Positions 24,112 to 31,623 of a stretch of DNA of 64,000 nucleotides are shown here, one piece after another; position 1 is the stretch's first letter; each line of letters starts with the position of its first letter. A program made the position numbers and the translations under genes. The stretch is taken from assembly GCA_002394305.1 (NCBI GenBank), contig DGTM01000011.1:86771-150770 (forward strand), read 5' to 3'. Under the pieces are notes generated by a model. The model saw only the letters and a list, made by a program, of their open reading frames with translations, was not told where the DNA came from and ran no database searches. Source of the stretch: Prevotellaceae bacterium UBA4336 (GTDB lineage: Bacteria > Bacteroidota > Bacteroidia > Bacteroidales > Bacteroidaceae).

Positions 24112-24174
24112 CGCCTTTTTTGCGAGACGCAGCTCTTTGCCTTGCCGGATGTCTCCGAAAGGTGTGGTTTGTCG

Positions 24175-24564
24175 TTACGAAATGTTGCGCACGGCATACG
24201 AATCCTCAGCGAGCCTTTCGGAGATTTGCTCCTTGAGGTTTTTGAGGAGGAACTTCGAGACGGGGATTGACGTTGGCGGAGTCGTCTTGAAGATGATTTT
24301 CTGCAGTTTCATGCTGAGCACCTCGACGTGTGTGGTGTTGACCAACAGGCTTCGCCCCACGTGTACAAAGGGGTTGCGGATGTTCCTCTGCGAAGTCATC
24401 TCGGCGATTTGCGACTCGAGGAAGGAGATGTTCATCAGTTCGCTTTTCACCCGCCCGTCGGTGTAGACGAAGTCGGTGTAGTTGTGGCTTGCCCTGAGGT
24501 AGAGCACTTCAGAGAGGTTGATGATGCGGAGCTCATCGCGCGACTCAATAAATATCTTCATCAT
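24175..24564 (-). CDS. LytTR DNA-binding regulator lacking a receiver domain
   Basis: About 129 residues from ATG-ATG at 24564/24561. The whole protein is one LytTR domain: IINLSEVLYLRASHNYTDFVYTDGR near the start, FVHVGRSLLVNTTHVEVLS in the middle, and IIFKTTPPTSIPVSKFLL near the end. There is no CheY-like receiver domain; extended in-frame sequence upstream overlaps a structured RNA/terminator and is rejected as coding. The adjacent downstream gene is the degenerate LytS-like membrane protein. The pair resembles in outline the LytTR regulatory systems in which a membrane protein restrains a lone LytTR factor; that analogy is inference. Possible targets include its own promoter and the cohesin/dockerin cluster. 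Confidence 0.85.
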   Translation of the reverse strand: MMKIFIESRDELRIINLSEVLYLRASHNYTDFVYTDGRVKSELMNISFLESQIAEMTSQRNIRNPFVHVGRSLLVNTTHVEVLSMKLQKIIFKTTPPTSIPVSKFLLKNLKEQISERLAEDSYAVRNIS

Positions 24565-24605
24565 AAGCGGGACAATGTTTTCTTTGACTTGCTGTGGACA
24601 GATAC

Positions 24606-24704
24606 AAAAAAAGCGTGGGTCTCTTCTGTTCCAGTTGCCCGTTCCGCTGCAAAAGGCTCTCGCATTGCCCATCAAGTCTGAACGAGCAACGCCGAAGCCC
24701 ACGC
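24606..24704 (-). ncRNA. Structured small RNA candidate ending in a T-run terminator
   Basis: On the minus strand the roughly 95-base segment folds into one rod. The closing stem is GCGTGGG/CCCACGC extended by CTTC/GAAG. After an asymmetric internal loop comes an 11-bp stem GTTGCTCGTTC/GAACGGGCAAC, capped by a small GCAA/TTGC stem-loop. Seven Ts follow directly. A TATCTTTC box abuts the 5' end. The size and single-rod shape recall bacterial 6S RNAs (a 6S-Flavo type exists in Bacteroidetes), but I cannot confirm the family. It could instead be the terminator of a longer leader starting at 24992. Confidence 0.5.
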
Positions 24705-24712
24705 GAAAGATA
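24705..24712 (-). promoter_or_regulatory. Possible -7 box for small RNA
   Basis: On the minus strand TATCTTTC differs from TAnnTTTG only at the last base. TTG occurs 17 bases upstream, in the range of a -33 element. It lies very close to the RNA 5' end, so the real start may be a few bases inside the stem. Confidence 0.35.
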
Positions 24713-24991
24713 TGCCAACACATCAACAGCAACGCACGTACCTTCTGTAGGGAGAAAGGTACTGCGTGCGGAGATATCAACATATTTCCACATAGGTCAT
24801 CTACCGTTGCTTTGTCTCGGACTTGATTGTGAATTTGCGAGATTCTTTGCAGCCTAAGAACAAAGCGCCTGTGTAAACGCCTTTCTGTATATGTGCCCCA
24901 CCGTCCCGGCTTCTGCTGACAGGCGTCATCGAGGCTTCGGGGCCGGATGGTTTGGCCTGTTCTTGCTTCCGCAGGAATGGTGACGACGTTG
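24713..24991 (-). other. Non-coding stretch with hairpins, possible leader or RNA
   Basis: No convincing gene on either strand. On the minus strand, downstream of a good -7 box (24992-24999), there are several stems: CCTG...CAGG near 24950, GGCC...GGCC near 24935, and GCACGCAGTACC/GGTACGTGC (about 24736-24771). It could be the 5' part of a roughly 380-base RNA ending at the T run near 24606. Confidence 0.35.
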
Positions 24992-24999
24992 CAAAGTTA
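24992..24999 (-). promoter_or_regulatory. -7 promoter box without an obvious gene
   Basis: On the minus strand TAACTTTG is a full match to TAnnTTTG, yet no reading frame begins within 400 bases downstream. It points into the structured non-coding stretch. Confidence 0.5.
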
Positions 25000-25124
25000 G
25001 AAAATTTATGCGAATTGGCAAAGGAAAAGCTGAATATTTGTTGTCACGCACACTTGTTTGGCATGTCAGTACGTGCGAAGTTGGCTATTTTTCCCCGTGG
25101 CACGCCGCTGATGCCGGAAAACAG

Positions 25125-25160
25125 GAATCCCCGCCGCCCTGTGAAGGACAGCGGGGATTC
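25125..25160 (-). terminator. Terminator after GH85 gene
   Basis: A 10-bp stem (GAATCCCCGC/GCGGGGATTC) lies 32 bases past the stop, followed on the minus strand by CTGTTTTCC. Confidence 0.65.
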
Positions 25161-25191
25161 TTCGGGGGAAGTCGGCAAACTGCCGCTTCGC

Positions 25192-28100
25192 TTACTTGAG
25201 CATGACCTTCCGGGCCGTGCCGTCTGCCATGCGGATGATGTTGATGCCGCGCTGCAGGGCGGGCTGCTTCCTGCCGTCGGGCGTGTAGATGGCCGTGACG
25301 GTGGAGGCGGCAGAGGCGGCTTCGGGGCTCAGGATGCCGTCGGGGTTGAAGGGTTTGTAGCCCTTCTTGGCGATGCCCAGGATGGTGGGTATCTTGCCGG
25401 AGGCTGTGGAGGTGAAGGTGATGCCCTTCGCGGCCTTGTTCTTGTCGGCCGGGAGCGTGTACTCGAAGATGCGGAACTGTGTGCGTCCGTCGAACTGGTC
25501 GGCAGTGTAGCCGCTGCCGCCGCCGCGCTTGATGCGGTCGAGGCCGTAGATGGCTTCGCCCTGGTTTGCGCTGCCGCTCCACCAGTCGCCCACGGAGAAC
25601 TGCTTGGCGGGCTCGCTGGTGCCGTCCTCGTAGTTCACTTCTGCCTTCAGCGTAGAGGCGCCTTCGGCCGAGATGACGATGAAGTAGAGCTCTTCGCAAG
25701 TGGCGGGAGAGGTGAACTCAAGCGTCTTGGGCGAGTTGGCAGTCTTCAGCACGAGCGAGTTCTTCTTGCTGGCATCGATGCTGTAGACGGTGCCGCTCTT
25801 CGTCGTCACCTTGCCGTCGGCTATCGGCATGGCGCCGGTAGCCTTGACGCTGGGCGTGAACAGGCACCAGCCCTGGTTGTCGAGCGTGTTGTCGGTGTAG
25901 TCGGTGACAGGCTTGTTCTCGGCAATCACATCGTCGGTCCAGTTGGCAATCTCCACGGGTGCATTCAGGGGGATGGCGCTTTCGTACTGCTCGTAAGCCT
26001 CAACCTCGGCCATCGAGGGATAGAAGTATGCGTTCAGGGTGGACACAATGGCCAGGTACTTGGTGTTCTTGTATTCGGGCAGGATGTACGAGAGGCTCGA
26101 CACGCCGTCCAGCTCCGTGAAGGTCTTGATGGTCTGCATGGACGTGAGGTCGCCTCCGATGCATATCTCGACGGTGCCCGTCACGGTGCCCTCGTTGCCG
26201 TTGTCGTTCTCGCCAAAGTTGCCGTCAGGCAGGTAGATGTTCACCTTCGAGAGGTTCCACCCCTCGCTGGTCGGCGCCTCGAAGATGGCCCAGAGGTCGC
26301 GCTTGTGGGTGGAGAAGTCTTCTATCTCGAGGAGGCCCTCCGTCTCGCGGTCGCCGTCGGTGAGCGTCGTGATGTCGTACTCGTTGTAGGCAGCCTCGTA
26401 GGAATAGTCGGCCTTGAAGTGGCGCACCTTGGCTGTCCGCCCTGCCAGGATGTTGGGCTGCGTGTCGGAGTCGATGGTCACGGCCACGGTGCGTTCCTGG
26501 TAGGCGCCGCCGTTGTTGACCGTAATCGTCACGTTGTCCAGGCCATAGCTGTAGCCTGCGAAGACGGGCACGGTGAAGGTCTGCTCAGCAACGTTCTCAG
26601 TGATTTTGCCGATGGTGACCATGCCTGTCGTCGACTTGGCAGTGCAGGTGAAGAGCTGTTCGCGCTGGTCGCCGCCCAGGTCGTAGTGCACCGTGACGTT
26701 CCTGCCCGTGCCTGCCACCAGCGTCAGTTCCTTAGGCTCCACCTTCATCGTCAGGTTGTTGTCCTCCACACCGTAGGCCTCGAACTCCCAGATGCGCAGC
26801 GTGCCGTTCACATGCGGGCGGAGACGGATGTAGCGAGCCTTGACGGGAGCGATGTAGTCGCTCTTGACGGAAACCTTCTCGTTGCCGGGCGTCTGGTTGT
26901 CGACGACGGTCTGCCACGTCGTGCCGTCCTGCGACAGCTCGATGGTGTACGTGTCGATTTGGTCCACGCCCGACTCGGGTCCGGCATTGCCGTCGTAGAT
27001 GACGAAGCCGTACATGCGGTAGGCTCCCTCGCAGTCGAAGACGACTTCATTGTCGGGCGAAATGTTGCACCACTTCGAGCTGGTGGCCGAGGGGTTCGTC
27101 ACGCCGTCGATAATCTTGCCGGGCACCTCGGTGGAGTTGGTGGAGCCGCTGAAGCTGACCACGGTCTTGCCCTTGAGCACGTTGTAGACGGAACTGATGG
27201 CCGAGGCATCGGCATAGACGTCGAAGGCCTGAGCCGTGTACTCCGTCGTGCCCACGTCGTTGGTGGCAGCCACGGTGAGGCTCACCTTGCCTTCCTCCTT
27301 CGCCACGACGGTGACGGACTGCTCCGTGAGGCTGCTGCCGGAAGAGAGCTCGACGTTCGCGGGGAGCGTCCACTGGTAGGCTGTGGGATGGCCTGTGCAT
27401 TTGGCCGTGACGGTGACGCTTTCGCCAACCAGCACATAGCTCTTCGGCGAGATGGCGTACGTCACCTTCGGAGCCGTCGGGGCGGGATAGTCCACGCGGA
27501 GCTCGCTGGCCTGCTGGGCCTTGCCGTCCTTCATGATGGGCTCCACGAGCACCGTGACGTAGCTGTCGGAGCCGTTGCGCTCGAAGGAGGGAATGTAGAA
27601 GCCCTCGTCGCGCGTCTGTCCGATGAGTGTCTTCTCGCCGCCGGCGGTCTGGGTGTAGATGTCGAAGTGGTCGAAGTCGGGCGTCCAGGTGTACTTCCAA
27701 GAGACGCGGATGTCGCCCCTCTCCTCGCCGAGCACACTTGTCGTGGAGAGGTCGCTGACCTTGACGGGAGCCGGAGCATAGTCGGCAGGCAGCACGGCGA
27801 TGCGGCCCAGGTTGAAGCTGAACTTGGAGACGCGGGCTGCAGCGTTGATGTTGATGCCGAGCATGTAGATGGTCTTGCCGTTCAGGGAAGAGAGGTCGAA
27901 GCTGGCTACCGTCCAGCCGCCCACGGTCGTCGTGGTGCCCTCCAGGGTCACGTCGGGCTTCGTAGAGCTCTCTGTGGAGAGGTGTGCCTGGACGGTGATG
28001 GGGCTCTCGCTCTTGTAGACGACTTGATACGTGCCGCCTGCGGTGACGGGAATCTGTGTCTTGTAGAGGCGGACGAGGTGGTCGCCGGGCGACAGGTTGC

Positions 28101-29448
28101 CGGAGATCTTGAAGCTCGAACCGACGTTGAAGGCATTGTCCCAGTCGATGCTGACGGAGATGCCGGTCTTCTTCTCAATCCACCAGCGCCAGGTGGGCAG
28201 CACGCTCTGCATGCCGGAGTGGTACCAGTCGGCCGTGCCGGCTATCTCTCCGCGGACGAAGCGGTGCTTGCCGTTGCCCACACCCATGTCGCTGGCGAAG
28301 GGCATGGAGGTGATGGCCGAGCGCTCCAGCACACGGCTCGATATGCCGGGCCATCCGCTCGAGGCGATGGTCGTGGGGTCGGAACTGAGGTTCACCCACA
28401 TGTCCTCGTCGTTCTCGAACACCGTCTTGGCGATGGGGTAGGCCGTCGCGCCGTGACAGTCGCTGGCCGACTTGAAGGCTTTCTTCGCAGGGTCCTCCCA
28501 TATCTTTGTCTCGGGGCAGAAGAGGTCGAGCGAGCAGGCGTGGCCTCCCGTCTTGGGCATGGCCGTGTTCAGGTCCGACGTCCATCCCGTGTGGCCTTTC
28601 TGCGCCAGCTCTACGCCGGCATAGACCTTCGAGAACGTCTCCGCCTCCGTGCAGCCAAGCTGCGAGGCGTAGCTGCGGTACTCCCTCACGGCACCGTACT
28701 CCACGAACTGCGACGTGTTGATGTGCGTCTTGAGGATACCCGTGTTGGGAGTGCGCGAAGCGTTGTACCACTGCAGCTCCATCTGCGTGTCGGGGTCGTC
28801 GGCCATTGCTGCTGCGTAGAAGTCGCGGAAGAAAGCTTCCCATTCGCTCTGCGAGCCGCCGCCGGTCTCTTCGTTGATGAACCAGCCGTCGAAGCCGTAG
28901 TACTTTGCCATCTCGTAGAGCTTGACGGCCATCGGGTAGTGGCCGTTCTCCGTGACGAGCATCTCGCGTACCCATTCCTGCTTGCCACCGAAGGCAGCGG
29001 GCGGGAAGAAGATGTTGCCCAGCGACTTCACGCCGCTCTGGTGGGCAGCGTCCGTGGAGCCTGCGGGCGGGATGTTGATGATGCCCTCGGAGGCGGCACC
29101 TGCCCAGTAGACCAGCTTGTCCATGTACTGCCAGTAGGTAGGCTGGTAACCCAGGAAGTTGCCCAGCTCACCTTGCGAGGGGCAGAGGGAGCAAGTGGGG
29201 TAGAGGATGGTGGAGTTGCAAATCTGTCCGTCGTAGAGCTGGGCCGAGTTGGCCTTCATCAGGGTCGGTTCCTTGAAGCGGGTCTGCAAGGGGACCTTTG
29301 CAACGTTGAAGGCATCGTTGGGGTTCGAACCGGGCGTCCAGTCCTTGATGTCCTTCGGGTGGCAGCACACATTCAGCGGCTGCTGACTGAATCCTGACAG
29401 CCCAATCAGAAGAAGGGCTGCGGATAAGGAGAGTTGTTTTAAGTTCAT
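25192..29448 (-). CDS. GH85 endo-beta-N-acetylglucosaminidase, multidomain
   Basis: 1,418 residues with a signal peptide (ending GFSQ). The GH85 TIM barrel covers about 55-400. MAKYYGFDGWFINEE holds the oxazoline-stabilising Asn192 and acid/base Glu194 of substrate-assisted ENGases, which cut the chitobiose core of N-glycans. Beta-sandwich modules follow: a galactose-binding-like region (about 430-560), FnIII/Ig-like regions, and two discoidin (F5/8C)-like modules near 770-900 (KWCNISPDNEVVFDCEGAYR) and 1000-1150. The tail IYTPDGRKQ...KVMLK resembles the surface-sorting tails of Prevotella secreted proteins. It is the last gene of a SusC-SusD-GH85 set and probably clips glycoproteins at the cell surface. 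Confidence 0.93.
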   Translation of the reverse strand: MNLKQLSLSAALLLIGLSGFSQQPLNVCCHPKDIKDWTPGSNPNDAFNVAKVPLQTRFKEPTLMKANSAQLYDGQICNSTILYPTCSLCPSQGELGNFLGYQPTYWQYMDKLVYWAGAASEGIINIPPAGSTDAAHQSGVKSLGNIFFPPAAFGGKQEWVREMLVTENGHYPMAVKLYEMAKYYGFDGWFINEETGGGSQSEWEAFFRDFYAAAMADDPDTQMELQWYNASRTPNTGILKTHINTSQFVEYGAVREYRSYASQLGCTEAETFSKVYAGVELAQKGHTGWTSDLNTAMPKTGGHACSLDLFCPETKIWEDPAKKAFKSASDCHGATAYPIAKTVFENDEDMWVNLSSDPTTIASSGWPGISSRVLERSAITSMPFASDMGVGNGKHRFVRGEIAGTADWYHSGMQSVLPTWRWWIEKKTGISVSIDWDNAFNVGSSFKISGNLSPGDHLVRLYKTQIPVTAGGTYQVVYKSESPITVQAHLSTESSTKPDVTLEGTTTTVGGWTVASFDLSSLNGKTIYMLGININAAARVSKFSFNLGRIAVLPADYAPAPVKVSDLSTTSVLGEERGDIRVSWKYTWTPDFDHFDIYTQTAGGEKTLIGQTRDEGFYIPSFERNGSDSYVTVLVEPIMKDGKAQQASELRVDYPAPTAPKVTYAISPKSYVLVGESVTVTAKCTGHPTAYQWTLPANVELSSGSSLTEQSVTVVAKEEGKVSLTVAATNDVGTTEYTAQAFDVYADASAISSVYNVLKGKTVVSFSGSTNSTEVPGKIIDGVTNPSATSSKWCNISPDNEVVFDCEGAYRMYGFVIYDGNAGPESGVDQIDTYTIELSQDGTTWQTVVDNQTPGNEKVSVKSDYIAPVKARYIRLRPHVNGTLRIWEFEAYGVEDNNLTMKVEPKELTLVAGTGRNVTVHYDLGGDQREQLFTCTAKSTTGMVTIGKITENVAEQTFTVPVFAGYSYGLDNVTITVNNGGAYQERTVAVTIDSDTQPNILAGRTAKVRHFKADYSYEAAYNEYDITTLTDGDRETEGLLEIEDFSTHKRDLWAIFEAPTSEGWNLSKVNIYLPDGNFGENDNGNEGTVTGTVEICIGGDLTSMQTIKTFTELDGVSSLSYILPEYKNTKYLAIVSTLNAYFYPSMAEVEAYEQYESAIPLNAPVEIANWTDDVIAENKPVTDYTDNTLDNQGWCLFTPSVKATGAMPIADGKVTTKSGTVYSIDASKKNSLVLKTANSPKTLEFTSPATCEELYFIVISAEGASTLKAEVNYEDGTSEPAKQFSVGDWWSGSANQGEAIYGLDRIKRGGGSGYTADQFDGRTQFRIFEYTLPADKNKAAKGITFTSTASGKIPTILGIAKKGYKPFNPDGILSPEAASAASTVTAIYTPDGRKQPALQRGINIIRMADGTARKVMLK

Positions 29449-29457
29449 GATGTTGTT

Positions 29458-29652
29458 TGTTGAAGTTTCGGAAGTTATAAAATGGAGTTAAATAGGAAGT
29501 GATGCGCTACGCGCAGGGAGTTAAGCCAGCACGCTGGCTGGACAGTAGCTTTGGGTGCTGAAGACCTATATGGTATTGTCCTTTTATAAATTCCATGAGC
29601 GTAGCGAATTAACTTCCATTTTAACTTCTGCTTTAACTTCAGAAACTTGAGT
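29458..29652. repeat. Intergenic palindrome of GAAGTTA heptamers
   Basis: Left arm units GAAGTTTC, GGAAGTTA, GGAGTTAA and GCGCTACGCGC mirror the right arm CGCTACGCTC-type block, then AACTTCCA, TTTAACTTC, GCTTTAACTTC, AGAAACTT. A CCAGCACGCTGG hairpin lies in the centre. It fills the 250-base gap between susD and GH85, with no gene inside. Confidence 0.7.
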
Positions 29653-29698
29653 TATTAATGGTTTAACGTTTCTTGCTGTTTCTTGCGGCGCGGGCTCG

Positions 29699-31594
29699 CT
29701 ACCGGAAGTTGTTGTATGTTTTGCGGTTGCCGCTGTCGTCCATCGTGTCGTCGACGTCCCACCAGAGGCGTGTGCTCTGCATGTTCCTCTGCTGCAGCTC
29801 GGTGTTGGACGTGAAGTACTGGTTGGCGCTTTCGCTGTTGGGGTAGAGCAGGCGCTTAATGAGGTGACGGTCCAGGATGGGGTCGCCCGAGGTGTTGGGG
29901 GTGTAGCCTGTCTCGGCGTTGTACATGCCCTCCAGGGCGGGATAGTCTGTGCGGCGGAAGTCGGCCCAGCCTTCGTTGCCGTTGGGGAAGACGGCCATCC
30001 ACTTGTGCGTGATGAGGGCTTCGAGGATGCGTTCCTTGTCGCCGCTCTGGAAGGTGCCGTCGGCGAAGCACTTCACGCCGCCGATGTAGGCTTGTGCCTC
30101 GGCTGCGCTGACCTGGTAGTGGTCCATCGAGGCCTGTATGCCGGCACGGACGTAGTCCTCCACGCTCATGGTGAGTGCCTCGCCGCTCCAGCCGCGCAGC
30201 ACGGCTTCGGCCTTGAGGAAGAGGCTCTCGGCATAACCGAGCCATACGTGGGGACGGCTGTAGTTGAAGTAGTAGTCGGGGTTGAGTTCCTTCGATGCAG
30301 GCTTGGGCTGCGTCTTGGTGAGGCTGTACTTGAGCACCGACATGGAGAGGTCGTCGTCCGGAGCATTGCGGTGGCAGCCTGTGTAGTCCTCGCGCAACGA
30401 CTCCTCGCCGGCTGCGAGGGTCTCGGACGTCATGTTGCCGCGATACCAGCACTTCAGGCAGCGCGGGTCGATGACCTTCGTCACGTTCGTGGCATTGCGC
30501 CCAGAGCCTTCCCTGACGGTATACTCTGCTCCGCCGGTGGAGAGGTTGCGATAGAACTGTTCCATGTCCCACGAGAGGACGAACTCGCCGTTGTAGGCCA
30601 CGGAGCACATTGCCATGCCGTTCTCGTCGCCGCCAGCGTCCTCGCCGCCGATGCTGGCTGGGGCGTACTTGGGCACGGTCTGCATGTTGTCGTCGTTCGA
30701 TGCCATGAGGCCGTACTGGTTCGAGAGGGCAGCTTCGCCTTCCTTGCGTGCCCGTTCGGGGTCGACGTTCGAGATGCGTAGAGCCAAGCGCAGGCGCAGG
30801 GTGTTGGCGAAGCGCAGCCACTTCAGGTCGTCGCCGAAGTAGCAGATGTCGTCGTCGGTGATGTTGTACTGGCTCTTGTCTTCGGGGTTGATGCTGTCGA
30901 CGGCTTGTTCCAGCATGCGGAACATGCAGTCGTAGATGTCTTGCTGCGAGTCGTAGGGGACGTTGTTTTCTTCGGGAATCTTTGCCTGCACGTATTGCTT
31001 GCAGGGCATGTCGCCGTAGGTGTCGGTGTGTGCCAGCAGGACGAAGGCCATGTAGATGCGCACCTTGTAGAACATGTTCCTGTAGTGCTCGGGGTTGCTG
31101 TTGAACTTCAGGGCGCGGAGCATGTTGCGGTACTCGGTGCAGCGCTGGTTGTAGAAGTCCTCCCAGCGGTAGGCCGACCATCCGTCGGTGTAGCCGTAGC
31201 GGGGCGAGCCGTTCATGTGCTTGGGCTGGTTGTAGGCTCCGTAGCCGGAGTAGACGTCGTGCGTGAGGTTCGTGGCCCGCTGGTACTGTGAGTAGTAGCT
31301 TTGGTAGAGGAAGGAGCGGAGGTCGCTGGGGACGGCGCTGATGTAGTCCTTCCAGTAGGCCGAGTCTTCGGCTGTGACGTAGTAGTCGAGGTTGATGTCG
31401 GCGTACTTCGATTCGTCCTCCACGGGCGTGACTTCGCTGGTGGGTGCGCTGCCGCTGCCTTCGATGGCGTAGGGGTTGTGGCTCATTTCGGTGAGGTCGT
31501 AGCAGGAGGAGAGCAGGCCCCCTCCCAGCCATCCTCCGAGGAGGAGGGCTTTCTGGGCTGTGTGCTTTACCTTATTATATATATGGTGTTTCAT
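29699..31594 (-). CDS. SusD-like glycan-binding lipoprotein (N-glycan PUL)
   Basis: 631 residues. The signal peptide ends in the lipobox LLSSC (Cys31). SusD/RagB features include an N-terminal TPR-like helical half with ANTLRLRLALRISNVDPERA and a C-terminal half ending in an RLWWD motif. It pairs with the SusC gene 29 bases upstream and would lid that transporter at the cell surface. Together with GH85 it probably captures host or plant N-glycans (inferred from GH85). The hydrophobic core of the signal peptide (KALLLGGWLGGGLL) is encoded by a CCTCC/GGAGG palindromic repeat, an unusual origin for a secretion signal. Confidence 0.92.
   Translation of the reverse strand: MKHHIYNKVKHTAQKALLLGGWLGGGLLSSCYDLTEMSHNPYAIEGSGSAPTSEVTPVEDESKYADINLDYYVTAEDSAYWKDYISAVPSDLRSFLYQSYYSQYQRATNLTHDVYSGYGAYNQPKHMNGSPRYGYTDGWSAYRWEDFYNQRCTEYRNMLRALKFNSNPEHYRNMFYKVRIYMAFVLLAHTDTYGDMPCKQYVQAKIPEENNVPYDSQQDIYDCMFRMLEQAVDSINPEDKSQYNITDDDICYFGDDLKWLRFANTLRLRLALRISNVDPERARKEGEAALSNQYGLMASNDDNMQTVPKYAPASIGGEDAGGDENGMAMCSVAYNGEFVLSWDMEQFYRNLSTGGAEYTVREGSGRNATNVTKVIDPRCLKCWYRGNMTSETLAAGEESLREDYTGCHRNAPDDDLSMSVLKYSLTKTQPKPASKELNPDYYFNYSRPHVWLGYAESLFLKAEAVLRGWSGEALTMSVEDYVRAGIQASMDHYQVSAAEAQAYIGGVKCFADGTFQSGDKERILEALITHKWMAVFPNGNEGWADFRRTDYPALEGMYNAETGYTPNTSGDPILDRHLIKRLLYPNSESANQYFTSNTELQQRNMQSTRLWWDVDDTMDDSGNRKTYNNFR
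31514..31552. repeat. Palindromic repeat inside susD signal-peptide codons
   Basis: CCCCCTCCCAGCCATCCTCC followed by GAGGAGGAGGG is the core of the repeat family, read on the minus strand as LLLGGWLGGGLL. Confidence 0.7.
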
Positions 31595-31623
31595 TGGGGT
31601 GTGAACTGTGAGTGATGAAGTGT

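Noticed and set aside
24565..24783. N-terminal extension of the LytTR protein as a receiver domain
   Set aside because: The sequence is non-globular in translation and coincides with the structured RNA and its terminator.
24606..24999. tmRNA, RNase P RNA or SRP RNA
   Set aside because: None of the conserved blocks I know (tRNA-like end, RNase P core, GGAAGGAAGCA loop) is present.
24952..29397. 1,481-codon open frame on the plus strand opposite GH85
   Set aside because: It mirrors the GH85 gene, has no family similarity, a Val/Gly/Ala/His-rich composition typical of antisense frames in GC-rich genes, and no promoter.
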